DNA of 64,000 bases, taken from assembly GCA_000507305.1 (NCBI GenBank), contig DF239552.1, positions 124,001-188,000 of the forward strand, in the 5' to 3' direction. Shown in pieces: positions 44,963 through 55,092 of the stretch (its first letter is position 1; the number at the start of each line of letters is the position of its first letter). The notes under the pieces are model-generated. The model searched no databases. It was given only the letters and a program-made list of their open reading frames with translations, and was not told the origin of the DNA. Made by a program: the position numbers and the translations under genes. Source of the stretch: Breviolum minutum Mf 1.05b.01 (Eukaryota > Sar > Dinophyceae > Suessiales > Symbiodiniaceae).

Positions 44963-45170
44963 TCACTGGATAGTACATATTTGGTAGTTTCTCAGCTTGT
45001 AAGAACAATTGCAGTTGGTGATTTGTGAAAAGGATAGTCTCCAAGTCTCTAATGTCTTGTTCCAGGGGTCATTTTTTTCAGTTTGCGGCTCCATGGCTGC
45101 AGCTATTCTGGATGAATTTGATCGGATTTGTTCTTCACGACGAAACAACCCAACAAAGAAGGTAGTTTTC
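44963..45170 (-). CDS. Minus-strand gene, terminal exon
   Basis: Minus-strand CTAG acceptor, then KTTFFVGLFRREEQIRSN, then SSRIAAAMEPQTEKNDPW, ending NYQICTIQ and TGA. It starts in phase 2, exactly what the exon at 45681-45886 leaves. A plus frame here (SMAAAILDEFDRICSSRR) with a T-rich CAG acceptor competes, but the phase-linked minus series is preferred. Confidence 0.55.
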
Positions 45171-45438
45171 CTAGTTTGAAATGTTCCGCATAAATCAAAC
45201 CAGAATGCAATTTAATACTCAAGTTGGTGGATATTTTTATTTAACCCGGTTTCACCCAACAAATAAAACACATCATGTCAACGACGACGACGTCGTTTCA
45301 CATCATTTGACAACAACATCACTTTTCCCATACAAAGACATGGGGCTTTGGTAAGAAAATCGACCAGTCTTTTCTGATCCCAAAACGAGAAATATCAGGT
45401 TATGTTTTTTTTTGCACCAACAAAAATCATCGACTTTT

Positions 45439-45472
45439 CTTGTTGTTGTTGTTGTTGTTGTTTTTTTTTTTA
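45439..45472. repeat. TTG microsatellite plus T run
   Basis: About seven TTG units then a T run, in the minus-strand intron. Confidence 0.85.
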
Positions 45473-45680
45473 ATTTTGGAAGTTGCTTCGTGTTCATCTT
45501 GGAAACCAAGGTTTGTTAACTCCTACCCTACTGCAAAGTGCAGCAGTATTGCCACCCCTTTGCTTTGTGAATGGTCTCTTGGTGAAGGATTCCTGTTTTT
45601 GTTACCTTTAATGGTGTAGTAGTGCAGGTTGATGTGCCCTGGTTTTGTTGCAAGTTGCAACCAAAAAAAGTCATCCTTAC

Positions 45681-45886
45681 TTGGCCTGAACATTGGGGCA
45701 GAGTTGACAGACAGTGTCGCACCTTGACCTTTTGCGAAGCATACCGGAAACCTGGATACGGTCAGTTCTGGGGGTCACAACTGGTTTTGAGTTCAGCATT
45801 GGGAAGACTGCGGCAGTTCTTTTTGTTGGAAGATGTTTATGTACTCCAGTGTGGCATATGAATCTTTGCTGATGGCACAGGCGTTG
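45681..45886 (-). CDS. Minus-strand gene, internal exon
   Basis: Minus-strand TCAAAG acceptor, then RLCHQQRFICHTGVHKHL, TAAVFPMLNSKPVVTPRT and RKRSRCDTVCQLCPNVQA, then a GTAAGG donor. Phase 0 to 2. Cysteine and histidine are frequent (C, H, C, H, C, C, C), which could bind metal, but no finger pattern is clear. Confidence 0.58.
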
Positions 45887-45896
45887 CTTTGATTCT

Positions 45897-46013
45897 ACAC
45901 CCCCGAAAACTAACATGAAACCTGAAATATCCCCTTCGAAAAGGAACAACCTTTACAAACCGTTACTTTTTTTTGCGTTTTTTTGTGAGTTCCATGTTAG
46001 TTTTCGGGGGTGT
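45897..46013. repeat. Family B element, perfect 21-bp termini, fills an intron
   Basis: ACACCCCCGAAAACTAACATG (first 20 bases ACACCCCCGAAAACTAACAT) at 45897-45917 is mirrored exactly at 45993-46013, with TA flanks. It occupies 117 of the 139 bases between the minus-strand exons 45886 and 46026. Confidence 0.95.
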
Positions 46014-46025
46014 AATTGGAGTTCC

Positions 46026-46178
46026 CTGCAGATTTGAGGATTGAACACTTTCCAACAAAGGAGTTTTTATTTTTGTTTCCGACGAAGCCGCAAAGACAAC
46101 GGATTCAACGGCCTCTCCATAAACAGGGTAATTTGCGTAGATCAATTTGTACGGTTTACTGATCCTTAGGCAATGCTT
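46026..46178 (-). CDS. Minus-strand gene, internal exon
   Basis: Minus-strand ATACAG acceptor, then 51 codons: HCLRISKPYKLIYANYPV, YGEAVESVVFAASSETK and TPLLESVQSSNLQ. Phase 0 start fits the exon at 46261. The right side meets the family B intron; the donor is GA (GAACTC after CTGCAGG), or a GT nine codons earlier. Confidence 0.55.
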
Positions 46179-46260
46179 CTGTATATCCAAAAAACATTTT
46201 ATACTGTAATTCATTTACATTCAATAGGCATCCATTCAATAGATTGTGCTTACTGCACAC

Positions 46261-46424
46261 CTTCCGTGAAAGTACATCAATCGCAACCTCCCAAAGTTTG
46301 GTGGCGATGATTTTTGGGGGCCATGATAGACCAACGACCAACTTTCCAGGGTCGTTTTTGGGTCGGTTGATGGGCCATGGATTTAGAGAAGCAGGCCTTG
46401 CCGGCCTTGGAATCTTTTTCTTTC
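46261..46424 (-). CDS. Minus-strand gene, internal exon
   Basis: Minus-strand TGACAG acceptor, then KKKIPRPARPASLNPWPI, NDPGKLVVGLSWPPKI and TKLWEVAIDVLSRK, then a GTGTGC donor, phase 1 to 0. The left end could extend to about 46450 at an alternative AG. Very protein-like; family not recognised. Confidence 0.62.
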
Positions 46425-46478
46425 CTGTCAGGCAGCCTTCACCTTCGTGTGGAAGGCCAGGAGATTTGAGTCAGAGAG

Positions 46479-46588
46479 GATTTTGGGAGCATAAAGAAAG
46501 TAGATCCGGAAATGCCCCTGAAACATGCGAAAAGACACTTGGAAGATCATCTTGACTACTTTTTTGTTGGAGTTTTTCGCGGTGTGAG
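46479..46588 (+). CDS. Plus-strand exon candidate close to the minus gene
   Basis: AGAGAG acceptor, then DFGSIKKVDPEMPLKHAK, then RHLEDHLDYFFVGVFRGV, then a GTATTT donor. Protein-like, but only 55 bases from a minus-strand exon; the antisense frame is open too. Either the strands switch here or one call is wrong. Confidence 0.38.
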
Positions 46589-46867
46589 GTATTTGGGGGA
46601 AAATGTGTGACGATAGGAAAGACTGAGATGCTTAGAGTGGACCTAAATTTGGGCCGATAGCCTAAATTTTAGCTTGGTTAATTGATATAATAAAACCTTG
46701 TGGGGTGCAGCATGGTGTATATACCGTATACCCTTTCACTTTTATGAAAGTGCAATCTGAAGAAATCCGACTTCCACCACTTCAGCCAATGTGTTTGAGC
46801 GTTTCGCCAGGTTTGAAGGATCGCAAATTGGATTTATTTGATTCTCGGTGAAGGTTCCAAAGACGAG

Positions 46868-46938
46868 GATGGTTGTATGCAAATGATTCCACAACCGAGA
46901 TTTGCAAAAAGGTTATGGGGTATCTGGCCTCAGCCGGT
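46868..46938 (+). CDS. Plus-strand exon candidate
   Basis: GACGAG acceptor, then WLYANDSTTEICKKVMGY, then LASAG, then a GTAAAT donor, phase 1 to 0. Confidence 0.42.
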
Positions 46939-48693
46939 GTAAATCCTGCAAATGGGCAAATGTGTATGAAATAAAAGTTGTCGAAAGATGTTGGATGATA
47001 GTGGTTGGCTCAGTGGTGAGGAACTGGGATGTAGCCAACTCTGATGACGATAGAATGTATAGATCTTACATTCTCAATATAGTATATAGTCCTGGGCAAC
47101 CTGCCAACAAGTTACTAATTGCAGAGCTTATTCCACAAGATTGATGTGAACACGAGGTTTTTCAAGGTATGTAGCCGCATGATGCCCTTAGATCCCTAGC
47201 GTAAGACTTGTGTGAAATCATGCAGTTGCACCAATGTTCATTTACTTTATCTATGGGTCATAAAAACCTATATTTGGGACACACTCATATCATTGATTTG
47301 CCAGAACTTTCAAAGAACCATGAGTCAATGAGCAGCTGCGAATGTCTAGTGACGTGTTTTGTTGCGTGTGTAGTTGTGGTTCGTGATCGGCCTGACATCC
47401 CAGAATCAGCTACTTGTGGATTGGTTGGTCGACATGTTTGGATGCTCCATCATCTTGTTTGCGTATGTTTGTGTAACATGTTGTTGCATCTTAATATACA
47501 TATATGTATTTATATATATATATATATATTCATTTTATTCTAAGCTATTCTAAGACATACGGATGTATTATAATGGGTGCAATGCATTTAAATCTATGTC
47601 GGCCTAGTGTGTTTTTATTGTTCGGGCCGTTTCTTCATCTACATTGGAGTAGTCGATTTATTTCTTGTCCATCAGCCTCTTACCCCTGCCTAGGACTTCA
47701 CTGGTGGATGGAAACTACTTCCTGTTCACCCATTGAAATCCCTGCTGCCAGTGGGCATTAGCAGCACTGCTGTGCTGCTTTTCGTGGATTCACCGGCACC
47801 TGGGACGTGATGCGGTCAGGAATTCTTCAAAGTGATGCCATTTTTCAAGTTCTCAACTTACCACCTGGAAAATTTAACATGGAACCAAGAAATCACCTAT
47901 TTGAAAAGGGAACTCATCTTCCCAAAACCATCATTTTCAGTTTCCATGTTAATCTTCCAGGGTGTATAAACAGGACTGAAGAAAAACCATGAACTTTGCC
48001 ACTTGTTCGAGGCGTGGCTCACCCTGGGCCATACGATTTATCACCTTACAGCCGTCACACATGTGACACTAGGTTGGACACCTGGGGGATTGGGTGGGAT
48101 GCTTGGATAGTCTGGGGGGGTGCCGATTTGACGATTTCACATGTTGGTTAGCTAACAAAAGTTATACCAACCTGTGATGTCAAGCAATAAGATAACGAAA
48201 ACATGAGAGTTTACCGGACAATGTTGTTGAACAATCATATGAGGAGGTGTTTTGGCAATTTAAATCGTAATTATGAAACCAACTAAGTTGGAAATTAGGC
48301 GATTTGATGCTTCCCGAGTCTGATATGGAACCCATCTTTGTAGAGGTCAGGACTGCTCACAGAACGCAGAAAAGCACCGTCGATAGGCGAAGGAAAACAA
48401 CTCAGGAACTCACGGAACGCTTGGGATTACAGTCATCCCCCATATGAGTCTGATGAGTTGTTTCAGCATTCACAAGAAAACTCAAGGGTTTTTCTTAATC
48501 TTCAAAACTGGAGGATGCTAATGGCAAATACGAATGATTACTGTAAATCAATGGTCCTTTTATTTTTATCTTATATACTGTACCCGTATATATCACCAAT
48601 CTTATATGAGTAGATAGCACCATTTTGGATCACCCAGTCATTGATGGAGTGTTTGTTGCAACAACAAATGGTGTGATGTTTTTTTCACTCCAG
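46939..48693. other. Mostly non-coding
   Basis: A weak hydrophobic plus reading at 47374-47462 (LWFVIGLTSQNQLLVDWL) after GTGTAG could be a membrane exon. TA tract at 47504-47530; one family B copy at 47859. Confidence 0.35.
47859..47966. repeat. Family B element
   Basis: TACCACCTGGAAAATTTAAC then ATGG at left; TTTCCATGTTAATCTTCCAG then GGTGTA at right; TA at both ends. Same subfamily as 59257-59362. Confidence 0.85.
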
Positions 48694-48785
48694 GTTTGGC
48701 CTTGAAACATGGAGGAGTGGAAGAAATGCTTCGATTGAGAAAACGATTGCAGTTGCTTGGCAGATGTGGTTCTGTTGGTGGCAGG
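48694..48785 (+). CDS. Five-exon series, exon 1 of those seen
   Basis: CTCCAG acceptor, then LALKHGGVEEMLRLRKRL, then QLLGRCGSVGGR, then a GTGCAT donor, phase 1 to 0. First of five plus-strand exons up to 51896 whose phases agree. Basic, helical; no family recognised. Confidence 0.55.
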
Positions 48786-48994
48786 GTGCATTTTATTCAG
48801 TTGATGGTGCTGTTATATCCCAAGATTTTTTCCAATATAGAAAGATCTCGTTGGCATTTATAGACTCCAGTCTCCAGTCCTTTTTTTGGCAAACATGGTA
48901 ACACGTGAACGTTCACAGCTGCGGTCTATCTTCAACCACACCTGCAAAAAGTTGGAAAGACTAGGGTGATTGGTTGTTTCCAACATGTTTTCAG

Positions 48995-49109
48995 ATGCTT
49001 TCACTTGAAACACGTGAAGACTTGTTCGGGGGCCATCGGAACATCTCCGAAGTATTTACATTCCTTTTAGATACTCATTTACCCCAAACGCGGCAGTCAA
49101 AAGTTGCAG
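48995..49109 (+). CDS. Five-exon series, exon 2
   Basis: TTTTCAG acceptor, then MLSLETREDLFGGHRNIS, then EVFTFLLDTHLPQTRQSK, then a GTCTAA donor, phase 0 to 1. The frame stays open to 49285 with a very charged continuation, so a longer version ending at 49273 is possible but would not fit the next exon. Confidence 0.52.
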
Positions 49110-49310
49110 GTCTAATTTTAATGGTGGAGATTGAAGTTGAGAGAGGCAAGGAGAGGAAGAGACCACTTGCGAGAAGAAATGAGGAAAAAACCCAAAAAAT
49201 GAGGAGAACAAAAACACATGACACTCCAAGCCGCCATCATCAGAATCACTACCAGGGTTTTTCTCGAAGACAGGTCTTGTATTGATGGACCTTAAGCCTT
49301 TTTTTTTCAG

Positions 49311-49365
49311 AATTCAAGGTAAGGTGGGCATTCCATGTGATCCGGAAGCGCATGATTATGTACAG
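49311..49365 (+). CDS. Five-exon series, exon 3
   Basis: T-run plus CAG acceptor, the best polypyrimidine tract nearby; FKVRWAFHVIRKRMIMYR; then a GTATGA donor. Phase 1 to 2. Confidence 0.52.
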
Positions 49366-49877
49366 GTATGACGGTATGCACAGGTCGATCGGAAATGTTT
49401 CCCCCCTGAAATGGTGAAAGTTACGTAAGGACACCAACATGTCAGGAACAAGACTAATGGAGTCGAATGTAGTAGGTGATATGCAAAACTTCTAAGAGAC
49501 TGAAATTTTCAGTCATGGTTTTCTTTTCACCCCGACCCCGATAGATGATTCAACTTGAGCGTATTTCTCAAGCATTTTTCATCCTTGAAGGGTTGCTCTG
49601 GGGGGGTCACTATAGCTATATCCTCCAGGCCCAGGAACCCACCATTTCATGATAATGCCTTGGTGTTAAGCAAGGGTCCCAGATTAATGGCCAACAATCA
49701 AGCGTTAGTACAACAGGGGATAGACGCAAACTATTTTGTATAATACTTGGCGGAAATGACAGACTTTGAAGCCACATGAGATGCTTCCCTAGTGACAACC
49801 AGATTGAAAACCCTGAAAGCCTTCGTTTTGCTAGGATTCCAAGGCTGACATGTAGATTCGGAAAGAACTTCCCATGA

Positions 49878-50088
49878 TACTGTTGATGGAAGAAATCTTG
49901 CACCAGTTGATAGATAGTTTACTTACTTGGCCAATGGCTAAACTTTAAACTGTTTGTAAACTTTTTGGGATTATATTTCGTAGGGAAAATCATGTTCAAA
50001 CTTTTATTTCAGTCATGCCATTGATTTATCCCATTATTTACAGGGTTTTTATACATCCAGGTGTTTAGCCGGATTTCTTCCAACAGTA
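49878..50088. repeat. Long family C element
   Basis: TACTGTTGATGGAAGAAATC at left, GATTTCTTCCAACAGTA at right, 211 bases in all. About twice the length of the other copies, so it may hold an internal insertion. Confidence 0.75.
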
Positions 50089-50587
50089 TCAGGTGAAGTC
50101 GCCAAACCTCACGGCCATCAGGTTCTACATTTTCTTCCCTCCCTTGGAGCTTCGTGACAGCGGTTATGAGGCCTTGGCACCATGGGGTCCATCTTGCCAT
50201 GTTGCAGGAGGTCATTGTTAACTCACCAATAGCAAATTCCTGGTTGCTCATGATATGGCTATAATGCTATGGTTAGGGACATTTTCATATTTTTCGGATA
50301 TTGACACCCTAAGATAAAAAAAAGATATAAAAAGATATGAAGAAATTGGTGGATTTGTGTGAAATGTGGTGACTGTGAGCCTTAATTGCTGGAGCAAATT
50401 GTCTCGTTTTACATGACTTCTCCCAGCGTAGAAAAGGGGCTGTCCTACTGGGATATTGCCGTATGGGGAATACTTGGGCCTGTAACTCGTTGACCATCGA
50501 ATAGCAAGGTGGCAAAAGATGATAATGCTATCTTCCCTCAAGCTACCATAGACTCTAGATGGCCCTAGTGATTATGAATTCAAGGGT

Positions 50588-50734
50588 ATTTTCAGGGATC
50601 CCCAATAATGGGACCCCTTTATGGTAAGTTTCCCATACTATTCCCATATCTTTAGGGATTCCTGTGGGAGTGGTATGGGAATAGTATGGGAAACTTACCA
50701 AAAAGGGGTCCCATTATTGAGGGTCCCTGAAAAT
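50588..50734. repeat. Near-perfect inverted repeat, arms about 60 bp
   Basis: ATTTTCAGGGATCCCCAATA at left is mirrored by TATTGAGGGTCCCTGAAAAT at right. The inner arms TGGTAAGTTTCCCATACTAT and ATAGTATGGGAAACTTACCA match exactly. The loop is about 25 bases. No TA flank is evident. Confidence 0.92.
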
Positions 50735-50954
50735 CCCACTGATGAATGTGGTGGTTGCTTGGATGACTGCTTTTTGTACAGTTCATTTGGAGATTTCTGT
50801 GAATTGTGTCGTGGCCCAACTCCCCAAAGCCCGTTTTTGGCGGTGGCTCTAATCAACCAATACACGTGTATACATTTGTTGTATGCTATTATGGTTTTTA
50901 CATATGACATATACATCTAATTTATATATATATATTTAGATCATGCATACTTAG

Positions 50955-51042
50955 AATATCTGGCAGATACCGAAGGCGTACAGATATGCATAACATTTTG
51001 GAGTTGCACACAATTCAAATTCAACCCCAGTTGCCATGGGAG
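50955..51042 (+). CDS. Five-exon series, exon 4
   Basis: CTTAG acceptor, then ISGRYRRRTDMHNILELH, then TIQIQPQLPWE, then a GTAAAT donor. Phase 2 to 0, fitting 49365 and 51790. Another frame from TTTAG at 50939 (HAYLEYLADTEGVQICIT) is open to the same donor but breaks the phase series. Confidence 0.48.
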
Positions 51043-51789
51043 GTAAATCATCCCCAACGAAGAACCAGTGCTACTTGGCGAGTGCAGGAGCTGTGGGCTG
51101 CTAAGATGTTGACTGGAAAAGTGTTGTTTTTTTTCCATAGATTTGCATGCCATTTTTCAACCATTATATAAGCCATATATAAGCTTGGGCTGTCGCTATC
51201 ATAAAATGATATGCTGTACATATTGCAGAGCTGTTTTTTTTAGAAGGCGTTGATGCATGATGTACCCAATTCCTATTCATCGGACGAGCAGATGGCTTAA
51301 TTAGGAGCGATTCCAATTCCCATGTAAAATCGCTCATCGTAAAATCCCATTGACATCCCATTGACCAAAACCAGTCGTTTTTATCCACCATAGGCTTTGT
51401 GAGGAGTTTTTAATGGGAAGTGGGTGACCGACAAAATGTATGGGTTTGTTAGGGAACCTTACCAGGAATTATAGAAAGCAATCTGGAAAATGATCAGAAT
51501 ACATATGCCCCAACACCGACACCTTGGACCTCTTGAGAATCCCACAATTGAATTGGACAAATACACACTGATGACCCATCCCTTGTCATGTTTTTTGTGA
51601 GTCTTACCTGAGACCACGAAATGGCCCATCACACACCTTGAATAACAGCACTAAATGAGCCACGAAAAAATAAGAAAAAACCTTGGATACTTCGCATGAA
51701 ATCTGGTTGTTTAATAGGGATCCTTATGTCATGGTTTATTATAATCCCGTATATACCCTTGGCCCAACTATGGGCCCTTTTTTCATCAG

Positions 51790-51896
51790 CTCAAATGTCG
51801 TGAAAGAATTGTTGCCAGCGTCAACCTCAGATGCTATGAGGTGATGCTACCATGGCTGGAGATGCTGTCAGAGAAGCCACCTTTGTTGATGTCAGG
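51790..51896 (+). CDS. Five-exon series, exon 5
   Basis: ATCAG acceptor, then LKCRERIVASVNLRCYEV, then MLPWLEMLSEKPPLLMS, then a GTTGGA donor. Phase 0 to 2. Confidence 0.57.
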
Positions 51897-52844
51897 GTTG
51901 GAAACTTGCTGAAAAGCGGCAGTTGTTTTCACCAAAAAACGGAATTCTTCAGTCGATATCAGCCGATCATGATACGATATGTTCTAGCAAAAAGGGCAGA
52001 TGTGTTGATGAAATGATTCAACCCCTTAATTGAAACAATGGTTTGGACCTTGGGAAAATAACATACGGGAGTAAGTAAGGGTAGATGTTGGACTCCCCAA
52101 AGGTGTTCTCACTCCAATGTTGATGAATTGGTCAAAGGAAATCAAACTGCTGGAATTTCATGGCTGAAACCACTTTCGGGATGGCAGAAATCCCGATTCA
52201 ACAGGAGGTTTGCAGAGGTCCCTATTTTTCACCAGTTCAGGTCTGGTTGCTAGACATGTATTGCTGCTGGTTGGTGGTTTGAAATTTGAAACGTTTTTTT
52301 CTTTGATCATCTCCCACCTTGGAAAATTAATGAAAATTATCACATTTGACAAGCATATTTCTCAGATGGGTTGAAACCACCAAGTAGATTGGATTATATG
52401 GGTGTTTTTATCAAAGGCCGGGGGTGGCCCTTTTGATGCATTTGCCCAAAGAAGAGCCAGTACCACGTCCATCAATGCTTGCAAAGACAATTATAGATAT
52501 CTTGGATACAAGTCGATACACTTACAGATAAGGATATTGATATCCATGAAGCTCTGATGTATGTTCGGGCAAACTCATCGGACGCCCATGGAAAAAAATG
52601 ATGCATATATATATATATATTTATATAGACATAAGATAGACACGTTGAATTTTTTGGGGTTTGGACCCTTCTTCCGCACCCCTGCAGGCAAACATGGAAC
52701 GTAAAGTTCAGGACGATCTTTCAGGACAGATCCTACATTGAAAATCTGCAGTTCCTATCTACATTTCAAATGTTCATATTCAACTGGATAGTGGTAAGGT
52801 GTTGTATTTATCCATAGGTTGTCTACAGATAGATAAAATGCAAG
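51897..52844. other. Intron-like, one family A copy
   Basis: AT-rich with a TA tract at 52604-52622. No exon seen. Confidence 0.45.
52269..52387. repeat. Family A element
   Basis: GGTTGGTGGTTTGAAATTTG at left, ATTTCTCAGATGGGTTGAAA then CCACCAAGTAG at right. Confidence 0.75.
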
Positions 52845-52925
52845 GATGTTTCGGACGTCAACTTTTCGACGCCAAAAAAAGAAGCTCAGGATGTCAATAG
52901 CTCGGCGGTGCCACGGCCCATGCAG
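52845..52925 (+). CDS. Exon, frame break at its right end
   Basis: GCAAG acceptor, then DVSDVNFSTPKKEAQDVN, then SSAVPRPMQ, 27 codons in phase 0, then GTGCTT. Another frame is open through both halves (to 53034) but is arginine-rich and less natural. Confidence 0.45.
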
Positions 52926-53029
52926 GTGCTTTCCCCATAGGGAAGGATGTCACCATCCGTTGGGGGCACCGGGGAACTGCCCTGGGGGGAACCTGCGTCC
53001 TGGTCGGATATGGCCACATGCAAACCGTC
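52926..53029 (+). CDS. Coding-like block in a shifted frame
   Basis: AFPIGKDVTIRWGHRGTA, then LGGTCVLVGYGHMQTVHE, then GTGTTT. The reading is clearly protein-like but is in a different frame from 52845-52925, with only a 20-base GT..AG interval available between them. Possible sequencing indel, frameshift or mis-chosen boundary. Confidence 0.45.
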
Positions 53030-53510
53030 CATGAGGTGTTTTTTTGTTGTGTTTTCGCAATGCAGGCTTTGCAGTGAGTTGTACAGTTGAATTGAATTGA
53101 CATATCACCTGCGGACCTACAGTGGTCAGATACATCTAGATACTACAGTGTTGGTGATTTATACAGAATATTGGTGGCAAAAGAAATGGTACAAAAAGAG
53201 TTGCTAATGACAAAACACTATAGACGGTGAGATATTATTGCATCCAGAAATCGAAAGAACACCAGCCATGGATGGGTAGATCTTTGAGTGGAAAGATTGA
53301 CGCAAGATGACTGTGATGTCTAGAGAATCTAGCACCTTAAACATGGGATGGTTAATGGGGTAGCTGTTTTTTCTTCAAAAATGACAGTGGGGTTGGCTGT
53401 TCAAAATCTTATTCTCGAAAGGTTGCATCCCGTAGCGAGATGATGTGTCATCCTGCAGGCGCATTGGGAAACAATGAGGGGAAATGTGCAGGACAGTTGC
53501 AACGGTTATG

Positions 53511-53683
53511 AGGACGATGATGATGATGATGATGATGATGATATTGATGATTGGTGATTGATGATGATCAGGAGAAGGAGGTATTATGATCAGGACGATG
53601 ATGATGATGATGATGATATTGATGATGATATTGATGATTGGTGATTGATGATGATCAGGAGGAGGAGGTATTATGATCAGGAC

Positions 53684-53725
<42 letters not shown>

Positions 53726-53832
53726 ATTGATGATTGATGATTGATGATTGATGATTGACGATTGATGATTGTTGATTGTTGATTGATGATGATCAGGAGG
53801 AGGATGAGGATGATGATTGATAATTGATGAAG
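53511..53832. repeat. GAT/ATGATG compound tandem array
   Basis: Three higher-order units, each GAC(GAT)n, then ATTGATGATTGGTGATTGAT, then GATGATCAGGAG. Long minus-strand serine runs here are an artefact of the repeat. Confidence 0.93.
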
Positions 53833-53993
53833 ATGACAGTGGCCGCTGCGGTGTTGTCGTTGTGGCGGTGTTGGTGGGCTAGCTCTTTTTCTAGTAAAAT
53901 TACGCCCTTGCATAAATATTAGCATGCAGTAGATAAAATTTGATCAAGGTGGTGTAACCCTCTTTGAGTTTTTCCAATTCTCCCAGTTCACAG

Positions 53994-54045
53994 CGTATTA
54001 ACTCAAAAAGTTGTGCAAACGGCCTCACCAATGACATTGACTCAG
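53994..54045 (+). CDS. Short exon candidate
   Basis: TTCACAG acceptor, then VLTQKVVQTASPMTLTQ, then GTGGAG. A second frame (INSKSCANGLTNDIDSGG) is also open. Confidence 0.38.
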
Positions 54046-55017
54046 GTGGAGGGGAGCAGGGAATGGCAGATGCAGTGTTGCTTTTTTTAACGAACCCATT
54101 GTTCGTTTTCCGATTAGTAACGGACTACTGTATATATGTATATATAAAATTTATATTTTGTTTATTTAATATAAGTACATACATATATATTGTATGTATA
54201 TTTGTATATTGTTTTTTAGTCATGAACCAGTTTCATTAGCTACGTGTACGTTGATAGTCAATAATCAAGGTTACAGTCTTCAATGACATTTTGTAATTGC
54301 AAGTCATTTGTATGTTCAAGGACTTTGAAACACCAGTTCGAAATTCAGGTGTGCAAGTATGATTCACGTGAAAGGTAAACGAATTGATGGGTGTGTTCTG
54401 CCGATCTCTGAGGTGTTTGGATCTCGCGGCCCAGCAGTTTGCAAGAACAGGAACTGGAGAGCTTTGTGAAAGTCCCTTGAAGTTGATTTGACTACCTGAC
54501 TGACGAGATGTGAAGTGACTTCCGTGATCAATGGTGGAGTGATCTAGAGACCCCCGGTGTTTATTCAATGCTTGTCACTGATGGGTCAAATGGCATAATG
54601 GACATGAACATGTTTCGGCATCATGATTTAGCTATTGCAAATTCATTATTCATTCCATTTTGGGGATCAGCTTCGATGAATTCTTTGCATTTTAGTAGCA
54701 CTATGCAATATGAAGTGAAGTGACGACATACAGGAATGTCACGTAATGTCTGTGGTTTGTGTTGTTTTGGGTGGGTTTCACGGCCCAGGTAGATAGGATC
54801 CATTCACTTAAAGTGAAATATGTAAATTACGAACGATTTCAATGAGATGATGCACAGCAATTTCATGTATATGACGGAGTTCTTCAATCATATCACTAGT
54901 ATCTCCTTACTCAAAGTGCACATCAAACATTGGGTCTGTTGGACCTCACACCATGATGTCAGCTTCGACATCGGGGAAAACACAGATGTTCGGACTTAAC
55001 ACGACGTACCCATACCA

Positions 55018-55092
55018 TCCATGTATGGCATATTTACCTACATTCACCATAAAAATCCACCAAATGTAGGTAAATATGCATAATATACATGG
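55018..55092. repeat. Family D-like palindrome
   Basis: CATGTATGGCATATTTACCT then ACATT at left, AATGTAGGTAAATATGCA and TACATG at right. A short sibling hairpin (CCTACATTTG...CAAATGTAGG) is at 25812-25846. Confidence 0.75.

Larger units (their letters stand above)
49366..50954. other. Intron of the five-exon series with repeats
   Basis: Contains a long family C copy and the 60-bp-arm inverted repeat. A minus frame at 49616-49903 overlaps the repeat and is discounted. Confidence 0.45.

Noticed and set aside
45082-45161. Plus-strand exon reading SMAAAILDEFDRICSSRR with a T-rich CAG acceptor
   Set aside because: Attractive alone, but it overlaps the minus-strand terminal exon whose phase fits three other minus exons.
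45628-45861. Plus-strand frame VDVPWFCCKLQPKKVILT ... to TGA
   Set aside because: Antisense to the minus exon 45681-45886, which has a GTAAGG donor and phase partners on both sides.
53677-53925. Minus-strand frame with a long serine run
   Set aside because: It is the reverse reading of the GAT tandem array; no exon signals.
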